DNA of 28,268 bases from CAZRXG01 sp964603985 (GTDB taxonomy: Bacteria > Chloroflexota > Anaerolineae > Aggregatilineales > UBA3940), in assembly GCA_964603985.1 (NCBI GenBank), contig CAZRXG010000046.1, forward strand, positions 1 through 28,268, read 5' to 3'. Numbering within the stretch: the stretch's first letter is position 1; each line of letters starts with the position of its first letter. A program made the translations under genes and the position numbers. Positions 8,122 to 14,846 of the stretch are shown piece after piece. The notes below the pieces were generated by a model. That model was not told the DNA's origin. It saw nothing but the letters and a program-made list of their open reading frames with translations, and searched no databases.

Positions 8122-9285
8122 TCAACGCGTGAACGGGTCGATGAAGGGGGGGCGCGGCGCGCCCTCGAATTTACCGTAGAATAGCCTGTCGGCCCAGGTC
8201 ATCAGCGATTGGTGCGGGCCTGGGATGGAGGCCAGTTCGGCCAGGGCCTTGTGCAGCCAGGTCGTGGGCCTGGTCCAGGGGCAGGAAGCCATGCACAGAC
8301 CACAATCGGTGCCGACGGCGTGCCAGTAACGGTAGCACTTCTCCGCGTCGAGCTTCCACTTCCTGACGCCGTTGAACGCGGCCTTGTCGCCGGATGGGAT
8401 GGCCCCGACCGGGCAGCTTTCGGCGCAGATCTTGCACGTCTCGCAGAAGGACTGCACGCCGATGTCGACGGGCTGATCGTGGGCCAGGGGCAGGTCGGTG
8501 GTGACGACGGCCAGGCGCAGCCCCAGGCCGAACTCTTTGGTGAGCAGGAACCCGGCGCGGGAAAGCTCGCCCAGCCCACAGTCGACGGCGACCGGCACGC
8601 AGAGCACCTGGTAGTTGCGCATGTGGTGGGCGCGGGCGGAATAGCCCAGCAGGCGGATGTAGCGGGCCAGTTGAATCGAGACCCAGGCACCGGTGGCGTA
8701 GCCCCTGGCGGTGGCGAGCAGGACGGGGAAGTCGGGGGCGGTGCGGATCAGGTCGTAGTCCATGCGGAAGCCGAGCGCGACCGCGTGGGCGTGGCCGAGG
8801 TCGATGGGCGTCCCCCAGGGCAGGAAGCCCTCTTTATCGCCGAGCGAGCGCCCGACGTGGCTGTAGACCCACTCCTGGCGCAGAGGGCCGATGCCGACCA
8901 GGTCGGCGCCCAGGATGCGGGCGAAGGCTTTGACCTTCTCGGCGGCGCGCTCCGGCGGGATTGAGACTCGGGTGGGGGCGGGCGGGCCATCGACGGCGGT
9001 CTCCGGGCCGATCAGGTTGATGGTGGCGAACTGCGTCCTGAACATTGGCCCGTCGACACCGCCGGTCCTGCCCAGGCCGGGCATGCGACTGATCTTGGCG
9101 TCGCCCTCCAGGTGCTCCGGATGGGCGTCGTAGTAGGCCCGGTACTGCGGGCCGGTCGCGCCGAAGTACTCGAACAGGTCGGCGCGTGCGAACATGATGT
9201 CGCGCTCGTCCCGGCGCTCGATGGGGCCGACGATGTCTCCGGCGTAGGTGGGTTCGGCGACGGCCTTGTTAAACAGGTGAGGCAT
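8122..9285 (-). CDS. reductive-dehalogenase-like corrinoid Fe-S protein lacking a Tat signal
   Basis: From the ATG at 9285 (AGGAG 10 bases upstream) the protein has 387 residues. Known RdhA enzymes bind cobamide and two [4Fe-4S] clusters and remove halogens from organic compounds. Here the cobamide-domain signature is strong: RLLGYSARAH, then GLGELSRAGFLLTKEFG and RLAVVTTDLPL (about 211-266). The ferredoxin motif follows: CETCKICAESCP (C281, C284, C287, C291), plus C317 with CGLCMASCP (C328, C331, C335). The N-terminus has no twin-Arg signal, so the protein should stay in the cytoplasm, unlike respiratory RdhA. Similar Tat-less homologues are common in marine and sediment Chloroflexota. It starts 7 bp after the alpha/beta hydrolase stop and precedes a tiny membrane ORF, so an operon is likely. 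Dehalogenation is possible but not shown; epoxyqueuosine reductase QueG is a relative, but its diagnostic layout is not seen. Confidence 0.85.
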   Translation of the reverse strand: MPHLFNKAVAEPTYAGDIVGPIERRDERDIMFARADLFEYFGATGPQYRAYYDAHPEHLEGDAKISRMPGLGRTGGVDGPMFRTQFATINLIGPETAVDGPPAPTRVSIPPERAAEKVKAFARILGADLVGIGPLRQEWVYSHVGRSLGDKEGFLPWGTPIDLGHAHAVALGFRMDYDLIRTAPDFPVLLATARGYATGAWVSIQLARYIRLLGYSARAHHMRNYQVLCVPVAVDCGLGELSRAGFLLTKEFGLGLRLAVVTTDLPLAHDQPVDIGVQSFCETCKICAESCPVGAIPSGDKAAFNGVRKWKLDAEKCYRYWHAVGTDCGLCMASCPWTRPTTWLHKALAELASIPGPHQSLMTWADRLFYGKFEGAPRPPFIDPFTR

Positions 9286-9292
9286 GGCGTTG

Positions 9293-10099
9293 CTACTCCT
9301 GGGGCGTGGGTGGCTGCGATGCGGCTGTGATGAAATCGGCAATCGCCGCGAAGTACTCGTTCAGCGCGTGGAAGAGCAGGTCGTTGTGACCGGCGCGCGG
9401 AACCCGCTCGATGCGCTTGAGGGCGGCGGGCGAGGCGTCGTACAAGGCCTGCCCGTTCTGGACGGGGATCAGCATGTCGCGCTCGCCGTGAATGACCAGC
9501 AGCGGCAGGTCGATGGACTCCATCTTCTTGACACTGCCGAAGGGGTCGGGGACACCGGCCAGCACGGTGGGCGGCACGCCCAGCCGGGCCAGCAGGGGGA
9601 TGGTGTGCGCCAAGCCGCTCTCGATGATCAGGCCCTTGAACAGGTCGGGGTGGGCGTGGGTCAGGTGGATGGCCGGGGCGCTGCCCAGCGAGCGGCCCAT
9701 GACGAACAGGGGCACGTCGGAGAGCGAGGCTTCTTCAAGCAGGATCGGCAAAGCCCCGGCGACTGCCCCGGCGTCGGGCAGCAGCGTGCTGACGAGCGGG
9801 CGTCCGGTGCTCCAGCCGTAGCCCCGGTAATCGATGACGAGCAGCGATGCCCCGGCGCGGCCATAGTAGGGCGCGAGGTCGTCGTAGTCGGAGGCGACTT
9901 CGGCGTTGCCGTGAAAATAGACGATCAGCGGCGCGTCGGGCGCGTGGACGTACAGGCGGTAGCCCAGCTCGACCTCCCTGGCAACGGGGATCGTCCCGTC
10001 GATGATGCCCGCGCGTGGGCTGCCGCCGGGCCGGGCGGGGCGCGGGTGGAACAGAATCGACAGGATGAGGGGGTTGTCTATAAACAATTCGGGGGGCAT
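9293..10099 (-). CDS. alpha/beta hydrolase (Bem46/ABHD13-like)
   Basis: The chosen ATG at 10099, with GAGGAT upstream and a promoter just beyond, gives 268 residues. The longer in-frame reading to 10240 runs through promoter and repeat sequence and is rejected. The fold is clear: oxyanion segment YFHGNAE (61-67), strand VIDYRGYGWSTG, nucleophile elbow GRSLGS with Ser137, acid Asp208 in HGERDML, and catalytic His238 in RAGHNDLL. This is a complete Ser-Asp-His triad of the Bem46/ABHD13-type esterases or lipases, whose substrates are mostly unknown. It has a hydrophobic N-terminal segment (LILSILF) but no convincing signal peptide. Being first in the operon with the RdhA-like gene, it may hydrolyse an ester related to that enzyme's substrate; this is inference from position only. 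Confidence 0.85.
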   Translation of the reverse strand: MPPELFIDNPLILSILFHPRPARPGGSPRAGIIDGTIPVAREVELGYRLYVHAPDAPLIVYFHGNAEVASDYDDLAPYYGRAGASLLVIDYRGYGWSTGRPLVSTLLPDAGAVAGALPILLEEASLSDVPLFVMGRSLGSAPAIHLTHAHPDLFKGLIIESGLAHTIPLLARLGVPPTVLAGVPDPFGSVKKMESIDLPLLVIHGERDMLIPVQNGQALYDASPAALKRIERVPRAGHNDLLFHALNEYFAAIADFITAASQPPTPQE

Positions 10100-10136
10100 T
10101 GGCCTATCCTCGTGTGAGAGATAATGAACCTGCCCC

Positions 10137-10166
10137 ATTGTACGGGCAACCGTGAGCGGGGTGCAA
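10137..10166 (-). promoter_or_regulatory. promoter of the hydrolase/RdhA-like operon
   Basis: On the minus strand, TTGCAC (10161-10166) is followed after 18 bp by TACAAT (10137-10142), giving a leader of about 31 nt before the ATG at 10099. The -10 hexamer is good and the -35 is moderate. The 10100-10342 intergenic region also holds a 9-nt-unit repeat and a hairpin, CCCCCA-AAAA-TGGGGG, at 10234-10249. Confidence 0.5.
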
Positions 10167-10194
10167 GAGCACGGTGAGGCGGGAGGGCTTTCAA

Positions 10195-10221
10195 TCCGCA
10201 GATGGCGCAGATTTCGCAGAT
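10195..10221 (-). repeat. 3 x 9-nt intergenic repeat, copy A
   Basis: On the minus strand three tandem 9-mers read ATCTGCGAA, ATCTGCGCC, ATCTGCGGA, followed by TTGAAAG. The same structure occurs in the opposite orientation at 11017-11043. It belongs to a class of short elements with ATCTGCG units often seen between genes in Chloroflexota, Planctomycetes and other large genomes; that wider distribution is recalled, not searched. Confidence 0.6.
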
Positions 10222-10272
10222 GGGCGGCCCAATCCCCCAAAAATGGGGGTACACAGGCGGGCGGGCTGCGCG

Positions 10273-10278
10273 TAAAAT
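10273..10278 (+). promoter_or_regulatory. possible -10 box
   Basis: TAAAAT, followed by a G-run, lies about 65 bp before the ATG at 10343. I see no convincing -35. It could serve the membrane protein gene starting at 10343. Confidence 0.25.
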
Positions 10279-10342
10279 GGGGGTGGGTGGAGATGTTTCA
10301 TGTTTGTGTACCGATCTGGATTGAGAGGGACGTGGTTTCGCG

Positions 10343-10930
10343 ATGACGGATAAAGAATCACTTGAGCAGCCGCCGCAGTGGGCGGCCACGCCGGACCCGA
10401 TGGGGTACAACATCCCGCCCAACGAGCGCTTCATGCGCGAAGAAGAGGACTGGCAGCCGGAGTTTGAGCCGCTGGGCCAGCCACAGGCGGGCCAGCAGTC
10501 ACAGGCGGGCGAGCGCACGCCTGAAGCGACCGTGCACGTGCCGCCGGTCGACAGCCCCGGTGAGGCGATGACGCAGCACAGCCCCTTTGCCGGAGGGGAC
10601 TTGTATCGCGGCTGGGGAGGGCACCACTGGCCGGTCTGGCCCGGCAGGAGGTCGGACTGGATCTGGCCCATCGTGGCGGTCGTCGTGGTGACGAGCCTGG
10701 TGAGCGGAGGCTGGTGGTGGGGGTTTTTCCTGATCTGGCCGGGGCTTTCGCTGCTGAAGCGCCTGCGACGCGGCGGCCATAGCGGCCTGGGACTGATGAT
10801 GATCGCAGCGGGTACGGTCATGCTGTTCGTCCTGATGGGCGTGGGGACGGCCCTCATCGCGCCGCTGCTGCTGGTCGGGCTGGGCGTTTTCCTGCTGCTG
10901 CGGTCGGTGGGGATGCTCGACGCGGTGTAG
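10343..10930 (+). CDS. membrane protein of unknown function with long hydrophilic N-terminus
   Basis: The protein has 195 residues. Residues 1-100 are hydrophilic and rich in Pro, Gln and Glu, with a degenerate GQPQAGQQSQAGE repeat and no globular pattern. Residues 105-195 hold about four hydrophobic helices, including a Trp/Gly-rich turn (GGWWWGFFLIWPGL) and a final Gly/Leu/Val-rich hairpin. The C-terminal part resembles small four-helix domains such as those at the N-terminus of LiaF-like and DUF5668 proteins, but the match is too weak to name. The ATG has a purine-rich GAGAGGGA about 12 bases upstream, a mediocre ribosome binding site. The gene stands alone, flanked on both sides by inverted copies of the 9-nt-unit repeat. 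No function is assigned. Confidence 0.68.
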   Translation: MTDKESLEQPPQWAATPDPMGYNIPPNERFMREEEDWQPEFEPLGQPQAGQQSQAGERTPEATVHVPPVDSPGEAMTQHSPFAGGDLYRGWGGHHWPVWPGRRSDWIWPIVAVVVVTSLVSGGWWWGFFLIWPGLSLLKRLRRGGHSGLGLMMIAAGTVMLFVLMGVGTALIAPLLLVGLGVFLLLRSVGMLDAV

Positions 10931-11016
10931 CGGCCCGCCCGCAAAGAATCAAGCCTGATAGGAGTTACACAGTTGAGCGCCTCCAACCGCGCCGCAGCGG
11001 GACGGAGGGGTAAAAA

Positions 11017-11043
11017 ATCTGTGTAATCCGCGTAATCTGCGGA
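11017..11043 (+). repeat. 3 x 9-nt intergenic repeat, copy B
   Basis: Three tandem 9-mers read ATCTGTGTA, ATCCGCGTA, ATCTGCGGA, followed by CTGAAAC. Copy A on the other strand ends ATCTGCGGA-TTGAAAG, so similarity continues a few bases beyond the third unit. The stretch 10931-11159 contains no gene I can support. Confidence 0.6.
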
Positions 11044-11159
11044 CTGAAACCCAAATAACACCCTACAGCTTCGCCTCTCCCGGCGGGCACGATGATGCTT
11101 CGTGCCCGTCGCTGCTGCCACGCGCGATGCGCCGGATAGTCCAACACCGGTCGGTGACT

Positions 11160-11187
11160 TTGCCCCTCCTCGAAGTAAGGCTATACT
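11160..11187 (+). promoter_or_regulatory. sigma70-type promoter
   Basis: TTGCCC (11160-11165) is followed after 16 bp by TATACT (11182-11187). It points at the membrane protein pair beginning at 11229, leaving a leader of about 35 nt. Confidence 0.5.
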
Positions 11188-11228
11188 GGGCGCGATAGTC
11201 CAGCCAGATCATAAACAGGAAACGAACG

Positions 11229-12551
11229 ATGCCCGCATTTGACCGGACAATCAGCCTCTCCGGCACGCCCACCGCCGTCTCGGATGCGATCCAGAGCACG
11301 GTAGCGCCTGACGAACAATTCGTCACCCTCCGGCCCAACGGGCTGCTGATCGCGCTGCGGGGTCACTGGGGTTACATTTACATCCTGTCGGCGCAGACAG
11401 AAGAGGTAACCCGGCTGCGGCTCATTGTCGACACCGTGGCGGCCATCCGGGGCGCTTTTCAGGGGAAAAGTGCGAAGGAAGCGCTGACCACTCTGCTCAG
11501 CACTCCGCCCGACACCACCGGCCCCCCGGTGGAATACGAAGCCAGCCAGCATCTCGACGTTGTCAGGCAGCGCAGCGAAGAAGCCCTGAAGAAGAGGGTT
11601 CCTGACGAAGTCCCGGCCCCTCGCGAGGCACCCTCGCGGGAGCCATCTCCCCGGCCCACGACTCCGGCCCGCACCCGGAGTCCCTGGAATCCCGACCAGT
11701 TTGGGGCTTATTTGCTTCTCATCTCACCCATCGTGGCCGGGATCGTCTACGCCTTGAACTGGCGGCGGCTGGGCAAACGGGAGTGGGTGCTCCCCACGCT
11801 CGCTTTGACGGTCCTGCTGCCGTTGGGCCTGATCGGCATTCTGATTCTGGCGGCGTTCAGGCTGGAGTTACTGCTCCCTGTGATACTGGTATTCGCCCTG
11901 CTGTGGATAGGGGCCAGCTACGGCCTGACGATCGGCCTGGGGATACTCCAGCGTGGCGCGTACAAACACTGGTCGGAGGGAGGCGATCTGGCCGACTACA
12001 CCTACAACATAGGCCGCGCCGCGCTCATAAGCGTACTCATCACGGGCGGCGTTGTCGCGGTTGCGAGTGTCGTCGCCTATGTCCAGTTACGCCCGAACAC
12101 CTTCGAGTCGGACGATCTGGTGATCACCTATCCCTCCGAGTGGGCAGTCCAGAACATAGCAGACATCCCTCAATGCCAGGGCCAGAATTTTGAGTGCGTG
12201 CTCGTGCTGGCCGATGCCCGCTTTGGGTTTACCTGGATCACGGTGGGGAAATTCCCGGTCTTCCAGGGGATGACGGCTGAGGATTTGGAGCGCCAATCAC
12301 GCAGCTACCTGGTCGAGCAGCTCGACGCGACTCTCGTCGCAAGTGACACGTTCCTGATCGACGGCGAACCGGCTGCCCGCCGTTACTACCGGTATCCCGT
12401 TGCGCCGGACGACCTCTATTTCGGGGAGCAGATTTATATCGTTAGGGATGGGGTCGCCTACGAGATCACCGCCGAGAGCCTCAACGAGGGGATCTTCAGA
12501 GAGCACCAATCCGATATCGACGAGTTCATTGAAGGTATCGATTTTCAATGA
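11229..12551 (+). CDS. multi-pass membrane protein with C-terminal PsbP/DUF1795-like domain
   Basis: The protein has 440 residues. Residues 1-95 form a soluble alpha/beta region, and residues 100-152 form a charged, Pro-rich linker (many PS, PR and TP steps). About five hydrophobic helices follow between 155 and 287. The C-terminal domain, 291-440, opens with FESDDLVITYPSEW, contains two cysteines (PQCQGQNFEC) and ends in alternating strands with GEPAARRYYRYP. That opening, a strand leading into a Tyr-Pro-x-x-Trp, is typical of PsbP-like/DUF1795 domains found on bacterial lipoproteins and secreted proteins. It is therefore probably extracytoplasmic. The ATG has AGGAAA 8 bases upstream. The stop overlaps the next ATG in an ATGA, so the two proteins are probably made in matched amounts. 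Function is unknown. Confidence 0.75.
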   Translation: MPAFDRTISLSGTPTAVSDAIQSTVAPDEQFVTLRPNGLLIALRGHWGYIYILSAQTEEVTRLRLIVDTVAAIRGAFQGKSAKEALTTLLSTPPDTTGPPVEYEASQHLDVVRQRSEEALKKRVPDEVPAPREAPSREPSPRPTTPARTRSPWNPDQFGAYLLLISPIVAGIVYALNWRRLGKREWVLPTLALTVLLPLGLIGILILAAFRLELLLPVILVFALLWIGASYGLTIGLGILQRGAYKHWSEGGDLADYTYNIGRAALISVLITGGVVAVASVVAYVQLRPNTFESDDLVITYPSEWAVQNIADIPQCQGQNFECVLVLADARFGFTWITVGKFPVFQGMTAEDLERQSRSYLVEQLDATLVASDTFLIDGEPAARRYYRYPVAPDDLYFGEQIYIVRDGVAYEITAESLNEGIFREHQSDIDEFIEGIDFQ

Positions 12552-13537
12552 TGGCAAGATCTGGCGTACAGCAGCAGCCGGGGATTCTCCTCCTGGCTAT
12601 CGGGGTCGGGCCGCTCGTGTTGGGGACCGCGTTCAGCCTGGTGAGGCAAGGGACATCCCTGCAAGTATTTACTCCCATCGTAATAGGCGTGGGCGCTTCC
12701 TTCATTGTTACATATGCCATCTGGCGGACACCGGTCACGAAGGCGGTGCCGGCCCTCGCACTGGGCGTGTTGTTCGTCGGTCTCATCTACGCCGTGTACC
12801 AGATTGACAACTACCTGATCTTCAGAATGACGCAGATCGCCGCCATCCAGGAGCAAATGGGAGTCAGCCGGGCGGTCGCTGCCCGGCAAGTTGATGCGCA
12901 GTTGGTTGAGACGACCGGCGCAAGCGGATTCATCGGCTTTCTTCTCTTCGAGCTTAGCTCAGGTGTGATTATCCGGTCGGGGGTGGTTGGCCCGGCGCAG
13001 CACGTGATCGGGTTTAACCTGCTGCTCAACTGGGCCGCCGATGTGGCGCTGCTCTGCGTCGGATCTATCGTAGGCGTGTGGCAGGCGCTCCGGCGGCCAT
13101 TCTGCAAATCGTGCAACGCCTATTACGGGCACATCTATCCCACGCAGCGCGGGCTGGAACGCCTGGGGCAGATCGAGCGGTACTCCAGAGCGGAGTTCGT
13201 CCGGTTGTTCAAGGCCGATCACCTTGAGCAGGCGGGGGCAATGCTCAAAGGTGGCAAACCCAGGAGGAGTGCCCAGGACGTGCTGATCGGGCGCTGTAGA
13301 ACGTGTGACACCACTCCCATCACAGTGCTGGTCTTTCCGCCCAAAGGGGGCCTGTCCGGGACCTCGTACATTCCGTCGTTTACCAAGGATCTGTCGCCAG
13401 AGCAGTACCGGCGATTCACGACCTTTGCCGGGGTCGGGGAGCCGCAGCCTACCGGAGGCGTCAACCGGTGGTTTGTCGAGGTGATGATCCTGTTCGCCTT
13501 TATGGTTGCTGCGCTGTTTGTTTTTAGCGTTTTGTGA
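12548..13537 (+). CDS. membrane protein with cytosolic paired CxxC (zinc-ribbon-like) module
   Basis: The protein has 329 residues. Helices lie at about 12-32, 40-58, 66-84, 125-143 and 155-180. Residues 183-260 form a polar module with CKSC (186-189) and CRTC (250-253), spaced like the two knuckles of a zinc ribbon. One last helix lies at about 308-328. The ATG lies in an ATGA overlap with the stop of the preceding gene; a second ATG at 12551 is an equal alternative. Tight coupling suggests a complex between the two membrane proteins, with an outer PsbP-like domain on one and an inner metal-binding module on the other. I do not recognise a family. A strong terminator follows 37 bp downstream. 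Base composition matches the neighbours. Confidence 0.75.
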   Translation: MMARSGVQQQPGILLLAIGVGPLVLGTAFSLVRQGTSLQVFTPIVIGVGASFIVTYAIWRTPVTKAVPALALGVLFVGLIYAVYQIDNYLIFRMTQIAAIQEQMGVSRAVAARQVDAQLVETTGASGFIGFLLFELSSGVIIRSGVVGPAQHVIGFNLLLNWAADVALLCVGSIVGVWQALRRPFCKSCNAYYGHIYPTQRGLERLGQIERYSRAEFVRLFKADHLEQAGAMLKGGKPRRSAQDVLIGRCRTCDTTPITVLVFPPKGGLSGTSYIPSFTKDLSPEQYRRFTTFAGVGEPQPTGGVNRWFVEVMILFAFMVAALFVFSVL

Positions 13538-13573
13538 CGTTCCCCTGACAGGGGCGCAGTTGCGGCACGCAAA

Positions 13574-13612
13574 GGCCCGGCGTCGGCAGGACGCGCGGGC
13601 CGGTTTTTGTTT
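13574..13612 (+). terminator. rho-independent terminator
   Basis: GGCCCG (13574-13579) pairs with CGGGCC (13596-13601), with an inner CGTC/GACG helix, followed by GG and TTTTTGTTT. It ends the two-gene membrane unit. A smaller hairpin, CCCCT-GAC-AGGGG, lies just before it at 13542-13554. The rest of 13613-13779 is C-rich non-coding sequence without a supportable feature. Confidence 0.7.
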
Positions 13613-13779
13613 CCCACAGCTCCGCGAGTGCCTTGTAAAGCTGGCTTTTTGCCCCCCCTGCTTGCCCCCCACCCCCGTCCCCTCCCCCACAGTCCGCGCC
13701 TGACGGCACTGGGGGGAGGGGAGAAGCCGGGCGAATCGGCATTTCCATCGTGGCCGGGTTGAATACTCAAGGTGCATCA

Positions 13780-13860
13780 GGGAGAGGGCGAATCGAGGAC
13801 GGTTTGACCGTCCGAGATGGGTGAGGGCAGTGCCACAATCTGCAATATTCAGGTTAACAG
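13780..13860. repeat. ~80-bp dispersed repeat, copy 1
   Basis: The stretch from GGGAGAGGG to AGGTTAACA recurs at 24670-24749. The first 51 bases are identical, and there are about six differences over 80. It includes a perfect hairpin GGACGGT-TTG-ACCGTCC at 13797-13813. It lies between convergent genes, abutting the proline dehydrogenase stop codon region. Confidence 0.85.
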
Positions 13861-13865
13861 CGCCG

Positions 13866-14795
13866 CTAGCGGCGGAAGAAGTTGCTCACGAAGAACCACA
13901 GGTTGGCGGGGCGCTCGGCCAGACGGCGCATGAAGTAGGGATACCACTGCGTGCCGAAGGGAACGTACACCCGCACGCGGCAGCCTTCGGCGGCAAGCTG
14001 CTTTTGCAGTGCGCCCCGCACGCCGTAGAGCATCTGGAACTCGAAGCGGTCGCGGGGGATGGCCTGCCGGGTGACATAGTCCCTGGCCGCCTGGATAAGC
14101 TGCTCGTCGTGGGTGGCGATGCCCGGATAGCCGCGCCCATCCCCGGCGGCGTCGAGCAGGGCGCGCGTCTGGCGCAGGTAGGCCACGTCGACGTCGCGCT
14201 TGCTCGGATAGGCAATGTCGAGTGGCTCCTTATAGGCCCCCTTGCACAGGCGGACGCCCGCACCCCCGGCAGTCAGCGTGGCGATGTCGGCGTCGCTGCG
14301 GTAGAGATAGGACTGAATCACCGCCCGCACGTTCTGGAAGCCGTCCTCATCGCGGAGGGCGTGGAACAGGTCGAGGGTGCGCTGAGTGTAGTGGTGATCC
14401 TCCATGTCAATCGTGACGACCAGACCGCGCTCCCCGGCGTGGGCCAGGATGCGGCGCATGTGCTGGCGGCACAGCGCGGCGTCGATGTCCAGGCCCAGCG
14501 CGGTGAGCTTGACCGAGACCCAGGCGTCGAGGCGGTGCGCGTCGATGGCGTCCACCAGGGCACAGTAGGCACCGGCGGCGAGGCGTGCCTCCGACTCGTC
14601 GGTGACGCTCTCGCCGAGGATGTCGACCGTCGCGGAGATGCCGCCCGCGTTCAGGGCGCGGATGGCCTCGACGGCGGCGGCCTGCGTCTCCCCGGCGACG
14701 AAGCGCAGCGCGATGCGGCGGGCGAGGCCCCAGTGCGTGACGAGGCGCTTCGCCCATTCAGCCTGCGATAAGTAGAGCAGCAGTACACGCAGCAT
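13866..14795 (-). CDS. monofunctional proline dehydrogenase (PRODH)
   Basis: PRODH oxidises L-proline to pyrroline-5-carboxylate with FAD and passes electrons to the quinone pool at the membrane. At 309 residues it is the short, stand-alone kind found in Thermus, Deinococcus and many Gram-positives (putB/fadM type), not the bifunctional PutA. The TIM-barrel motifs are present: VSVKLTALG (Lys96), TIDMEDH (128-134), QSYLYR (161-166), GVRLCKGAY (180-188), ATHD (227-230), FEFQMLYG (251-258), and the C-terminal YVPFGTQWYPYFMRRLAER, whose paired Arg bind the proline carboxylate. The ATG has GAGGT 7 bases upstream. It lies 51 bp after the 7TM histidine kinase gene on the same strand with no terminator between, so co-transcription is likely. 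No P5C dehydrogenase or PutP gene lies nearby. The function is secure. Confidence 0.93.
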   Translation of the reverse strand: MLRVLLLYLSQAEWAKRLVTHWGLARRIALRFVAGETQAAAVEAIRALNAGGISATVDILGESVTDESEARLAAGAYCALVDAIDAHRLDAWVSVKLTALGLDIDAALCRQHMRRILAHAGERGLVVTIDMEDHHYTQRTLDLFHALRDEDGFQNVRAVIQSYLYRSDADIATLTAGGAGVRLCKGAYKEPLDIAYPSKRDVDVAYLRQTRALLDAAGDGRGYPGIATHDEQLIQAARDYVTRQAIPRDRFEFQMLYGVRGALQKQLAAEGCRVRVYVPFGTQWYPYFMRRLAERPANLWFFVSNFFRR

Positions 14796-14846
14796 GGTGA
14801 TACCTCATCCGGCGTATGGCTGATAGCCTATGGCCTCCGGCGACCT

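Noticed and set aside
10078..11121. 347-codon minus-strand frame across 10343-10930
   Set aside because: Runs through both 9-nt-unit repeats, whose translation gives repeated Ile-Cys and Asp-Tyr steps; the plus-strand gene is the better coding choice.
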